Below the pieces are notes generated by a model that was given only the letters and a program-made list of their open reading frames with translations, made no database searches and was not told the origin of the DNA. Both the position numbers and the translations under genes were made by a program. From an uncultured Lachnospiraceae bacterium (GTDB lineage Bacteria > Bacillota > Clostridia > Lachnospirales > Lachnospiraceae), in the NCBI GenBank assembly GCA_902803745.1, contig CADCRB010000124.1:1-6162 (forward strand): DNA of 6,162 nucleotides, written 5' to 3'. This document shows positions 1-5,994 of this stretch, piece by piece (positions within the stretch are counted from its first letter, which is position 1; each line of letters starts with the position of its first letter).

Positions 1-147
1 CTCAAATCAAGTGCTTACGGGTACTGGATCTCGTCTGAGCTAAAAGCGGCTCCACAATTCCCTCATAAAGCATATTTCATCCCGAAAACCATAAATAACA
101 AACACAAAAAAGTATGACTTTCTGTGGGGGTGTCAGGTTGTCAGGGT
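1..147. other. Upstream intergenic region without a convincing gene
   Basis: No gene can be supported here. On the + strand one frame is open from base 1 to a TGA at 115-117, but the 38-residue tail has an A-rich, low-complexity end and no family resemblance. On the - strand there is only a 23-codon frame (73 down to 2). Positions 10-14 and 21-25 can form a 5-bp stem with one G-T pair, and GAGC (37-40) can pair with GCTC (49-52); both are weak. TGTCAGG occurs twice with an 8-base period (131-137 and 139-145), just before the palindrome at 148-161. The stretch from about 1 to 75 has the look of a dispersed intergenic repeat, but one copy cannot prove this. Confidence 0.5.
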
Positions 148-165
148 GTGTCCCCGGACACTTTT
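148..165 (+). terminator. Short palindrome GTGTCC-CC-GGACAC followed by TTTT; possible terminator or REP-like repeat
   Basis: GTGTCC (148-153) and GGACAC (156-161) are perfect inverted repeats. As RNA the stem would be five pairs with a four-base loop CCCG, followed by four Ts at 162-165. This could end transcription of a gene lying left of the window. The stem is short and the T run brief, so termination would be weak. The preceding TGTCAGG pair and the GTGTCCCCGGACAC core also resemble REP-type palindromes found between genes in many bacteria. The T run is shared with the -35 region of the next promoter. Confidence 0.35.
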
Positions 166-190
166 ACATGCCGCAGATTTGTGGTATTAT
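163..190 (+). promoter_or_regulatory. Sigma-A-type promoter with extended -10 for the c-di-GMP protein pair
   Basis: The -35 element is TTTACA (163-168; five of six consensus bases). After a 16-base spacer comes TATTAT (185-190; five of six). It is preceded by TG at 182-183, giving an extended -10 of the form TGN-TATTAT. Transcription should begin near 196-197, leaving a leader of about 87 bases before the TTG start at 284. It is the only good promoter seen ahead of the four-gene run 284-5117, so it probably drives at least the first two genes. Confidence 0.7.
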
Positions 191-204
191 CAACTATGTA
201 TGAC

Positions 205-238
205 TTCTTGCGTGCAAATTCGGAATTGCACGCAAGAA
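205..238 (+). promoter_or_regulatory. Perfect 13-bp inverted repeat in the 5' leader
   Basis: TTCTTGCGTGCAA (205-217) is exactly repeated in inverse as TTGCACGCAAGAA (226-238), separated by eight bases. In RNA this is a stable 13-bp stem-loop starting about eight bases from the predicted transcript start. No T run follows, so it is not an ordinary intrinsic terminator. The ribosome binding site at 271-275 is more than 30 bases further on and is not part of the stem. It may protect the 5' end of the mRNA, or the DNA palindrome may be a binding site for a dimeric regulator just downstream of the promoter. The sequence does not decide between these. Confidence 0.65.
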
Positions 239-270
239 CCTAATCTATACATATACGAAACGTTTTGGTG

Positions 271-275
271 AAGGA
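271..275 (+). promoter_or_regulatory. Ribosome binding site that decides the TTG start at 284
   Basis: AAGGA lies eight bases before TTG (284-286). An in-frame TGA at 269-271 excludes any start further upstream, and the first in-frame ATG (codon 50) would remove the first membrane helix. TTG at 284 is therefore the best start. Confidence 0.7.
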
Positions 276-283
276 CAGAATTT

Positions 284-2236
284 TTGAACATTATCTATTT
301 TGACTTAAATTCATGTATTATCTGTGTGCTTCTTTTGATCACGCTAACGGTACACAGGAGCATCAGACTGAATCAGAACAGGGTTTTTATAAGACTTCTG
401 CTTTCTGTTCTGGCTGCAGGCCTTTGTTCTATGCTGTCCAGTATAGGACAGAATGAGGTTATACTCGGAAAAGAGGGTTTCCTGGCAGATAGCAGCGTTT
501 TGTATTTTACGACTTTTTCGTATATGTTGTTTCATATTGCCTGTCCGCTCCTTTTCTTTCAGTATGTCAGAGTAGTTCTCAATATAGGGACTTCGAGGGT
601 TTCGGATTCGATTCTTGCTTATGCGCCGATAGTGGCGGCATATACCGTTCTTGCACTTACTCCGATAAATGATGCGATTTTTTATTTCAGAGGTGGCAGA
701 TATTACAGAGGCGACTTCATGTGGTTTTTCTATCTTATCGCCATCTGGTATACCGTGGTTTCGATAAACTATGTTGTGCTTTACAGGGATAATATCAGGA
801 GCTCGGTTATGATCTCCTTTATGTCCTTTGCACTGTTTGCGACTATGGGAGTGCTGCTTCAGTTTTTTGACAAATCCTTTAAGGTCGAGAGTTTCTTTAA
901 TGCCGTTGTGCTCCTGATCCTGTATATCACGATCGAGCGTCCGGGCGACTATATGGATTCAGCGACGGGGCTTCAGAATGATTATGCCTTTTTCGTCAAT
1001 ACTGCTATCAGGATAAAGCGCCGCAGAGAAGCGCGCATGGTGGCTGTATCTATCGATAATGTAGATTTTCTTGACAACAGCATAGGCCAGGAGACTACGT
1101 CTATGCTCCTTATTCAGGTCGCTGAATATCTGGAAAAGCTTTCGAAAAATGCTGTCTGCTACAGACTGGACAGGGATCAATTTGTTCTGCTGATAAAGGA
1201 GGGCTCCGGCCTTACTCATATAGAGCTTATGGAAGCGATCCGGCAGAGGTTTGCTGCTCCTTTTTCGACAGACAAGTATTCCATTATGCTTTTTGACTGC
1301 TGTATGTATATCTGCTGGCCCGATGATGTCAAGGATACGGAGGAGCTGAGAAGGATGCTGAATCTCTTCTCCGATACCGGGCGACACAAGATGAAGCACG
1401 TAATTCGGACCGAGAGCATAGACCTTGATCTGGACAGGAGAAGACGAAGTATAGATGTGCTGCTCCATAATGCCATAATCGCAGAGAGCTTTAATTTCAG
1501 ATATCAGCCGATAAAATCCACGGGAAGCGGAAGATTCGATTCCGTTGAAGTGAAGCCCATGATCGAAAGCCCTGAGTTTGGAATGATAGCTCCGGGGGAA
1601 TACTTTCCCATAGCCGAGGAGAATGGGACCGCCGTTCCGATCATAAAGCATATTTTCCAAGTCTGCTTTGATTATATCAAAGAAAACGGACTTACAGGAA
1701 CTGATATCAATGAGTATGCGATACCTGTTCCCAATGCTTTTCTTCTGATGCGAAGCGCTGCATCATGGATCTTTGAGGCCGCGCTGCAGCGCGGAGTGGA
1801 TCCCGGTTTTGTGACACTCGAGATCACCGAAAACACGATGATTAATTATAATTATGCGCTGGAGGAGAATATACGCGCCCTCCATGAGGCTGGATTTTCT
1901 TTTATGCTCATGGATTACGGCAACGGATATACAGATGCTGAAATGATGATCAAAATGCATCTCAGAGAGGTGGCATTGAACCGCGACCTTCTATCCTCTG
2001 CGCCCATATCAGAAAAGGCCGACACGCTGATAAAATGTGCTGTGGATATGATGAAGGGGCTTTCCATAGGGATCAAGGCATCGGGTATAGACAGTCCCGA
2101 GCTCGAAGAATATGCGCTTAAGGTCGGAGTGGATAAGCTTCAGGGCTTCAATCTGTCAAGGTACCAGTCCGGAGCTGAGCTGATCAGATTTATTAAGGAA
2201 AGGAGGGAGAACCATGGGGTTGGGATATTATTATGA
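284..2236 (+). CDS. Membrane GGDEF-EAL protein with both domains degenerate (probable c-di-GMP pseudoenzyme)
   Basis: This is a 650-residue protein with a TTG start. Residues 1 to about 218 hold about seven hydrophobic segments (near 8-24, 34-54, 72-97, 108-126, 145-167, 173-193 and 200-217), likely a sensory membrane domain. A GGDEF-like fold follows (about 225-375): the opening motif reads ATGLQNDYAF, but the signature is DRDQF (296-300) instead of GGDEF. An EAL-like domain fills about 390-640 and is also damaged. The EAL motif reads EVK (422-424), the substrate/metal Asn is replaced in PVPN (481-484), DDFGTGYS has become MDYGNGYT (543-550), the KxD motif has become ALN (564-566), and AEGVE has become ASGID (599-603). 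Glu513 of LEITEN and Gln620-Gly621 survive. By family knowledge neither synthesis nor hydrolysis of c-di-GMP is expected. It may bind nucleotide, or regulate the active phosphodiesterase whose gene overlaps its 3' end by 23 bp. The frame is intact, so this is divergence under selection rather than a recent pseudogene. Confidence 0.88.
   Translation: MNIIYFDLNSCIICVLLLITLTVHRSIRLNQNRVFIRLLLSVLAAGLCSMLSSIGQNEVILGKEGFLADSSVLYFTTFSYMLFHIACPLLFFQYVRVVLNIGTSRVSDSILAYAPIVAAYTVLALTPINDAIFYFRGGRYYRGDFMWFFYLIAIWYTVVSINYVVLYRDNIRSSVMISFMSFALFATMGVLLQFFDKSFKVESFFNAVVLLILYITIERPGDYMDSATGLQNDYAFFVNTAIRIKRRREARMVAVSIDNVDFLDNSIGQETTSMLLIQVAEYLEKLSKNAVCYRLDRDQFVLLIKEGSGLTHIELMEAIRQRFAAPFSTDKYSIMLFDCCMYICWPDDVKDTEELRRMLNLFSDTGRHKMKHVIRTESIDLDLDRRRRSIDVLLHNAIIAESFNFRYQPIKSTGSGRFDSVEVKPMIESPEFGMIAPGEYFPIAEENGTAVPIIKHIFQVCFDYIKENGLTGTDINEYAIPVPNAFLLMRSAASWIFEAALQRGVDPGFVTLEITENTMINYNYALEENIRALHEAGFSFMLMDYGNGYTDAEMMIKMHLREVALNRDLLSSAPISEKADTLIKCAVDMMKGLSIGIKASGIDSPELEEYALKVGVDKLQGFNLSRYQSGAELIRFIKERRENHGVGILL
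2201..2206 (+). promoter_or_regulatory. Strong internal ribosome binding site for the overlapping phosphodiesterase gene
   Basis: AGGAGG sits seven bases before ATG 2214 and lies inside the last codons of the preceding gene, whose stop is at 2234-2236. Ribosomes finishing the first gene pass directly over this site, so translational coupling and similar amounts of both proteins are likely. Confidence 0.75.
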
Positions 2237-4121
2237 TATTTCGGCATTTGTAATAATCATCTGCCTCCTGTATGCGTTTTTCCTCCAGAGCATGCACAGG
2301 GTTGATAATAATAATATTATTTTTGCTGCTATGCTGTGTTCCCTGCTTGCCTCCGGCATGGGGGTTGCATATTATATCGGTCCCCTAAGTCATATGGAGC
2401 TCGTGATTCCCTTCAGAGTTGCTGCCTGGGAGCTCACTGCGGTATCGATATCCCTGATCACGCTGACGCTTTATATGGGGAGAGCCTATAATCTGGGTAT
2501 TATAAAGCCGATGATCTTTGTCGGAATACCTTTTGCTGTTGATACATTCTGTATCATTATGACATCCATAGGTTTTCCCGATGTATTCAGGACAATAGCA
2601 TACTGCTGTGATATCCTGATCTTTCTTGCTGCAATAAACATACTGAATATCTATAAGAAGACCGGATCCACGGAGCGAAATATAATGCTTTCCATTATGT
2701 TTATCATCGCCATTGCGGCTTCAGTCACGGAGCTTATCTATCCGGAGATCCAGGTGCAGAGATTTGCCATAGCTCTTCTTCTCAGCGAGAGTTATTTCAA
2801 CCTAAAAAATCCGGAAGACCAGTTTAATACCGATACAGGACTTTTTGGGCAGGAAACCTTCAAGGACGAGATGCACAGAAGATTTTATTATATGAAACGA
2901 CATGGCGGTGAGATAAACATGGTCATGCTGGCGATACACAGCAGTGAGACCTTCCTGCGTCTGCTCGGTGAAGTGAACGAATTAAAGCTGAGACAGGATG
3001 TCATAAGCGAGATAAAAAGGATAGCCGATGAGGCTTCGGTATACAGGGTCAGTCAGGGTGTATATGCTTTTCTCTCCGAAAAGGGAGATGCTGACGAAGC
3101 AGAGAGGATATTAAAGGCGATCCAGGTCAGATTTTCAAACACCTTCGGTGCAGAGGCCTACGAGATGGAGATACCCTACAGCACATGCAAAATAGTGCTT
3201 CCGAGGATGGCATCAGATATGACAGGTCTGTCGGATCTGATACATCTGGCAGTCAAGGAGGGAAAGATGTACGGCCGTACGGTGATCGAGCTGGATGCTA
3301 TCGATCTCTCCTCTGAGGAATATATGCGAATGGTGGACGAGAAGGTTAGAAATGCCGTAAGCGAAGGGAATCTGGAGGTGTATTACCAGCCTATCTATTC
3401 CCTAAAGGAAAAGAAATTCGTATCGGCAGAAGCCTTGCTGAGACTGCACGACGGTGACAAGTTTATCCCGCCGGATCTTTTTATTACTGTAGCAGAGAAT
3501 AACGGATCCATAGTCGAGATTGATGATTACGTGGTGCAGGAGGTCTGCAAGATGATCTCAGGAAGAAATATCAGCGATCTGGGAATAAAGTATATCGAGC
3601 TGAATCTTTCGGTTTCTGATATGCTGCAGGATGATATAGCCGGCAAGCTGTCCAAAATGGCGGACAGGTATCATGTGCATCCATCCCAGATAAATCTTGA
3701 GATCACCGAGACATCCGACGATACCTTTACGGGCGTTGTAGAAGCTAATGTGATGAGACTGTCTCATTTGGGCTTTAATTTCTCCCTGGATGATTTCGGT
3801 ACAGGGTATTCTTCTCTTTCGCGTATCATAATGATGCCCTTTGACATCATCAAGCTGGATAAGACAATAGTGCAGTCGCCATTTACCATGGAGAGCGAGT
3901 ATGAAAGAAACAATGCGAGGACGCTCCTTGAAAGCTCTGCCGATATGATCCATAAGATCGGCGCCGAGACCGTGGCGGAAGGTGTGGAGACTACGGAACA
4001 GCTGAAAAAGATGGAAGAGCTGGGGGTGGAGCTTATTCAGGGATTTTATTTCGCGCGTCCTATGCCGGAGTCGGATTTTGTTAATGCGGTGAAGGCTATG
4101 AACCATAAAAAAGAGCATTAG
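2214..4121 (+). CDS. Membrane c-di-GMP phosphodiesterase (degenerate GGDEF plus intact EAL domain)
   Basis: This 635-residue protein hydrolyses cyclic di-GMP to pGpG, judged by its EAL domain. Residues 1 to about 192 contain six or seven hydrophobic segments (near 8-25, 33-57, 64-86, 97-119, 127-145, 156-174 and 180-191), so the catalytic part should be in the cytoplasm. The central GGDEF-like domain (about 205-355) begins DTGLFGQETF but has SQGVY (280-284) in place of GGDEF, so it should not make c-di-GMP. The EAL domain (about 370-628) keeps the usual catalytic set: Glu406 of EALL, Asn464 in ELNLS, Glu496 in LEITET, Asp526-Asp527 in DDFGTGYSS, Lys547 in IKLD, Glu589 and Glu592 in AEGVET, and Gln609 in QGFYFARP. 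It shares the layout of the preceding gene and probably arose with it by duplication. The first gene carries a segment between its fourth and fifth helices (GGRYYRGDF) that this one lacks. The start is fixed by AGGAGG at 2201-2206. Phosphodiesterase activity is a confident inference; the sensed signal is unknown. Confidence 0.92.
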   Translation: MGLGYYYDISAFVIIICLLYAFFLQSMHRVDNNNIIFAAMLCSLLASGMGVAYYIGPLSHMELVIPFRVAAWELTAVSISLITLTLYMGRAYNLGIIKPMIFVGIPFAVDTFCIIMTSIGFPDVFRTIAYCCDILIFLAAINILNIYKKTGSTERNIMLSIMFIIAIAASVTELIYPEIQVQRFAIALLLSESYFNLKNPEDQFNTDTGLFGQETFKDEMHRRFYYMKRHGGEINMVMLAIHSSETFLRLLGEVNELKLRQDVISEIKRIADEASVYRVSQGVYAFLSEKGDADEAERILKAIQVRFSNTFGAEAYEMEIPYSTCKIVLPRMASDMTGLSDLIHLAVKEGKMYGRTVIELDAIDLSSEEYMRMVDEKVRNAVSEGNLEVYYQPIYSLKEKKFVSAEALLRLHDGDKFIPPDLFITVAENNGSIVEIDDYVVQEVCKMISGRNISDLGIKYIELNLSVSDMLQDDIAGKLSKMADRYHVHPSQINLEITETSDDTFTGVVEANVMRLSHLGFNFSLDDFGTGYSSLSRIIMMPFDIIKLDKTIVQSPFTMESEYERNNARTLLESSADMIHKIGAETVAEGVETTEQLKKMEELGVELIQGFYFARPMPESDFVNAVKAMNHKKEH

Positions 4122-4152
4122 ATCAAAGCTTTATTTTTGAAAGGAGAGCGGT

Positions 4153-4797
4153 ATGGATAATAAGGCATTGTATAATCTGTCCTACGGTGTTTTCATGCTT
4201 GCGACAAAGCATGAAGGAAAGGTAAACGGCTGTATAACGAATACGTGCATGCAGGTGGCGAACAGTCCCACGAGAGTCGCGATATCCTGCATCAATGCAA
4301 ATTATACGTGTGAACTGATAAAGCAGAGCGGAGTATTCGCGCTGACTCTTTTGGATGAAACCTGTGATTTCGATACAATTAAGCATTTCGGGATGCAGTC
4401 AGGAAGAGACGTGGATAAGTTCTCCTCGTCCGGTCCCTTTGATCTTTCCAAATTACCGGTTGACATAAATCAAATCCCGTATCTTAAAGAGCATGCATGC
4501 TCCGTAATAAGCTGCAAGGTTTTAGAGAGCAATGATCTCGGAAGCCATACTCTGTTTATAGCGGAAATAGTGGATGCCGTGTTGCTCAACGATAAAAAAC
4601 CGCTGACTTATGCGGACTATCAAAACAGGGTAAAGCCCCGTCCCGATGCGCCAAAGCCGGATTCGGACGGAAAGAAGATCGTAGGATGGAAGTGTAAGAT
4701 ATGCGGATACGTATATGAAGGAAGTGAACTTCCGGATGATTATATCTGTCCTCTTTGCGGACATCCAAAGGAAGATTTCGAACCTGTATATGGATGA
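4153..4797 (+). CDS. hrb: Flavin reductase-rubredoxin fusion (high-molecular-weight rubredoxin, Hrb-type)
   Basis: This is a 214-residue soluble protein. Residues 1 to about 160 form a flavin reductase-like FMN-binding domain, opening with LYNLSYGVFMLAT and followed by GCITNTCMQVANSP, a typical start for this family. A linker rich in Pro and Lys (about 161-177) leads to a C-terminal rubredoxin domain (about 178-212). Its iron ligands are Cys181, Cys184, Cys199 and Cys202, in CKICG and CPLCG. The 14-residue gap between the two Cys pairs is the short form, as in rubrerythrin tails, rather than the roughly 30 residues of classic rubredoxin. In Moorella, Hrb passes electrons from NAD(P)H to the flavodiiron protein FprA for NO or O2 reduction; the same role is likely here, but no fprA is in the window. 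AAGGAG (4141-4146) lies six bases before the ATG. The gene is 31 bp after the phosphodiesterase gene with no terminator between, suggesting co-transcription. The flavin domain has several extra Cys (27, 32, 46, 53, 71, 116, 121). Confidence 0.88.
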   Translation: MDNKALYNLSYGVFMLATKHEGKVNGCITNTCMQVANSPTRVAISCINANYTCELIKQSGVFALTLLDETCDFDTIKHFGMQSGRDVDKFSSSGPFDLSKLPVDINQIPYLKEHACSVISCKVLESNDLGSHTLFIAEIVDAVLLNDKKPLTYADYQNRVKPRPDAPKPDSDGKKIVGWKCKICGYVYEGSELPDDYICPLCGHPKEDFEPVYG

Positions 4798-4820
4798 CAT
4801 TATAAGGGCTAGTTGACATA

Positions 4821-5117
4821 ATGCAAAACTTCTCGCTGAATGATAAGGCTGATAAACCTGAAGAGATAAAGAAAGACCGGGTTGACATAAAAGTGTCTGG
4901 GGTTTTTGAGAGAGACGGGAAGAAGATGGCTTATGTTTCATTCTCGGATGGCTTAAGATATGCGGAGGGTATAATACCTGACTGTGTTATAACGAGAAAT
5001 AAAGGATTCGGAGAGGATGAGACCGCCCAGCTTGAAGCCTATATGAAAGAAGAGCTGGGGACGCTGAAAAAGACGGCGTCGGGGATCAACGTGGTGAAAG
5101 CGCTGATCGATAAATAG
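4821..5117 (+). CDS. Conserved-looking small protein of unknown function (98 aa)
   Basis: I cannot assign a function. The protein is small, charged and soluble, with no signal peptide or membrane segment. The first 20 or so residues are Lys/Asp/Glu-rich and probably disordered. Residues about 22-52 look like beta strands (VDIKVSGVF, KKMAYVSFSD, YAEGIIPDCVI), and about 62-96 look helical (ETAQLEAYMKEELGTLKK). Similar short proteins are, from memory, common in Lachnospiraceae and unnamed. An in-frame TAA at 4803-4805 limits the start to ATG 4821. Its ribosome binding site is poor (AAGGG at 4804-4808, 12 bases away), so translation may depend on ribosomes leaving the upstream gene, which stops 23 bp before. 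It likely shares an operon with the Hrb-type gene. Confidence 0.72.
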   Translation: MQNFSLNDKADKPEEIKKDRVDIKVSGVFERDGKKMAYVSFSDGLRYAEGIIPDCVITRNKGFGEDETAQLEAYMKEELGTLKKTASGINVVKALIDK

Positions 5118-5229
5118 CCTGGTATTACGGGAAACTGAAATAATACAGGATAATAACAGCGATACGGCCTGGGGAATGAAAGCCTCCGGCAGGCGCAATA
5201 TGGTTTTTGAAAATAAGGAGGAAGTGAAA
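5118..5229 (+). other. Intergenic gap before the aquaporin gene, with a small hairpin
   Basis: This 112-bp gap has no gene. GCCTG (5167-5171) can pair with CAGGC (5190-5194), or GCCT (5182-5185) with AGGC (5191-5194), giving two mutually exclusive weak hairpins. TTTTT at 5204-5208 is nine bases downstream, too far for a standard terminator. TGG-TATTAC (5120-5128) resembles an extended -10 element but has no matching -35. Whether aquaporin has its own promoter or is read from upstream stays open. Confidence 0.35.
5215..5221 (+). promoter_or_regulatory. Ribosome binding site that fixes the aquaporin start at 5230
   Basis: AAGGAGG is eight bases before ATG 5230. Two earlier in-frame ATGs (5176 and 5200) lack such a site and would add a polar leader of 18 or 10 residues ahead of MKKYVAEVIGT, where the family normally begins. 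Confidence 0.85.
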
Positions 5230-5916
5230 ATGAAAAAGTATGTTGCAGAAGTGATAGGGACGGCGGTGCTCGTTCTTATGGGATGCGGGACCGCTATGCT
5301 TGTGGGATGTGACGCGGCCAACGGAGCAGGTTATCTCCTGACCGCGCTGGCTTTCGGACTGTCTATAGTAGCAGAGGCATACTGTATCGGGAATATTTCG
5401 GGATGCCACATCAATCCTGCGGTTTCGCTTGCGGTCTTTATGAACGGAGGCATGAAGCTTAATGAGATGATAGGCTATATGATCTCACAGGTCATCGGTG
5501 CGTTCGTCGGTACAGTGCTTCTGGCTGCGATCTTCGCATCGGGCGGAGTGACAGATATGACTGGCGGCTTTGGCGCAAACGGGCTTGCCGGGGTGAATGG
5601 AAGTCCTGTTGCCGGACTTCTTGTTGAGATCGTGCTGACCTACATCTTTGTAATGACGATCCTCGGAGTTACTTCCAAGAAGGCGGGCCATGGCTCATTC
5701 GGCGGACTTATTATCGGTCTGACGCTTACCTTTGTGCATGTCTTCGGAATAGGACTTACCGGGACCAGCGTGAATCCTGCAAGGAGCATAGCACCTGCAG
5801 TATTTGCAGCAGTAAACGGCAATACAGAACCCATAGCTGCTCTGTGGGTGTTCATAGTCGGCCCTCTTGTCGGAGCGGCTTTGGCGGCCTGCACATACAA
5901 GACTCTTGAGAAATGA
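5230..5916 (+). CDS. aqpZ: Aquaporin, water-channel type (MIP family)
   Basis: This 228-residue inner-membrane channel is close to the length of E. coli AqpZ (231). It has the six-helix MIP layout with two half-repeats. The first NPA motif is at 62-64 (GCHINPAVS) and the second at 182-184 (TSVNPARS). The residues aligned with the AqpZ aromatic/arginine filter are Phe42 (in ALAFGLS), His170 (in TFVHVFG), Thr179 and Arg185. This is the Phe/His/Thr/Arg set of water-specific channels, unlike the wider filter of glycerol facilitators (GlpF). No glycerol genes are nearby, which fits a water role. The loop near 104-125 is Gly-rich. The start at 5230 is chosen for its AAGGAGG site. Expression may come from its own unseen promoter or by readthrough; the following gene has a separate promoter. 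Confidence 0.93.
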   Translation: MKKYVAEVIGTAVLVLMGCGTAMLVGCDAANGAGYLLTALAFGLSIVAEAYCIGNISGCHINPAVSLAVFMNGGMKLNEMIGYMISQVIGAFVGTVLLAAIFASGGVTDMTGGFGANGLAGVNGSPVAGLLVEIVLTYIFVMTILGVTSKKAGHGSFGGLIIGLTLTFVHVFGIGLTGTSVNPARSIAPAVFAAVNGNTEPIAALWVFIVGPLVGAALAACTYKTLEK

Positions 5917-5925
5917 CGGTCCGGC

Positions 5926-5954
5926 TTGACAAAAAATGCGTTCAAACTTACGAT
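5926..5954 (+). promoter_or_regulatory. Sigma-A-type promoter for the lipoprotein gene
   Basis: A perfect TTGACA (5926-5931) is followed after exactly 17 bases by TACGAT (5949-5954; four of six consensus bases). Transcription should begin near 5961, giving a leader of about 35 bases that contains the AGGAGG site. It starts ten bases after the aquaporin stop, so the lipoprotein is probably a separate transcription unit. No clear terminator separates the two genes. Confidence 0.6.
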
Positions 5955-5994
5955 ATTTGGGTTAATAAACACATTTGATAAACAGGAGGAAAAA

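Noticed and set aside
2..73. 23-codon - strand frame starting MLYEGIVEPLL
   Set aside because: Very short, no ribosome binding site seen, and it lies in possible repeat DNA.
1..117. Open + strand frame running in from the left edge to a TGA at 115-117
   Set aside because: Only 38 codons, A-rich at the end, no recognisable domain; it cannot be separated from chance without the upstream sequence.
255..268. AAACGTTT core resembling a catabolite-control (cre) site
   Set aside because: The outer positions of the cre consensus do not match; only the central bases fit.
959..1660. 233-codon - strand frame inside the first GGDEF-EAL gene
   Set aside because: No domain or start signal; the + strand frame has clear homology along its whole length.
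2310..2321. AT-only palindrome AATAATATTATT
   Set aside because: It lies in codons for Asn-Asn-Ile-Ile in a membrane protein and is explained by coding.
4460..4890. TTGACATAA three times (4460-4468, 4813-4821, 4882-4890), resembling -35 elements
   Set aside because: Two copies encode Val-Asp-Ile within genes, and none has a good -10 at 16-18 bases; likely coincidence.
5160..5215. Riboswitch-like stretch GAAAGCCTCCGGCAGGCGCAA before the aquaporin gene
   Set aside because: I compared it with c-di-GMP-I, fluoride, glycine and c-di-AMP riboswitch patterns as I remember them; only short words match and the conserved paired core is absent.
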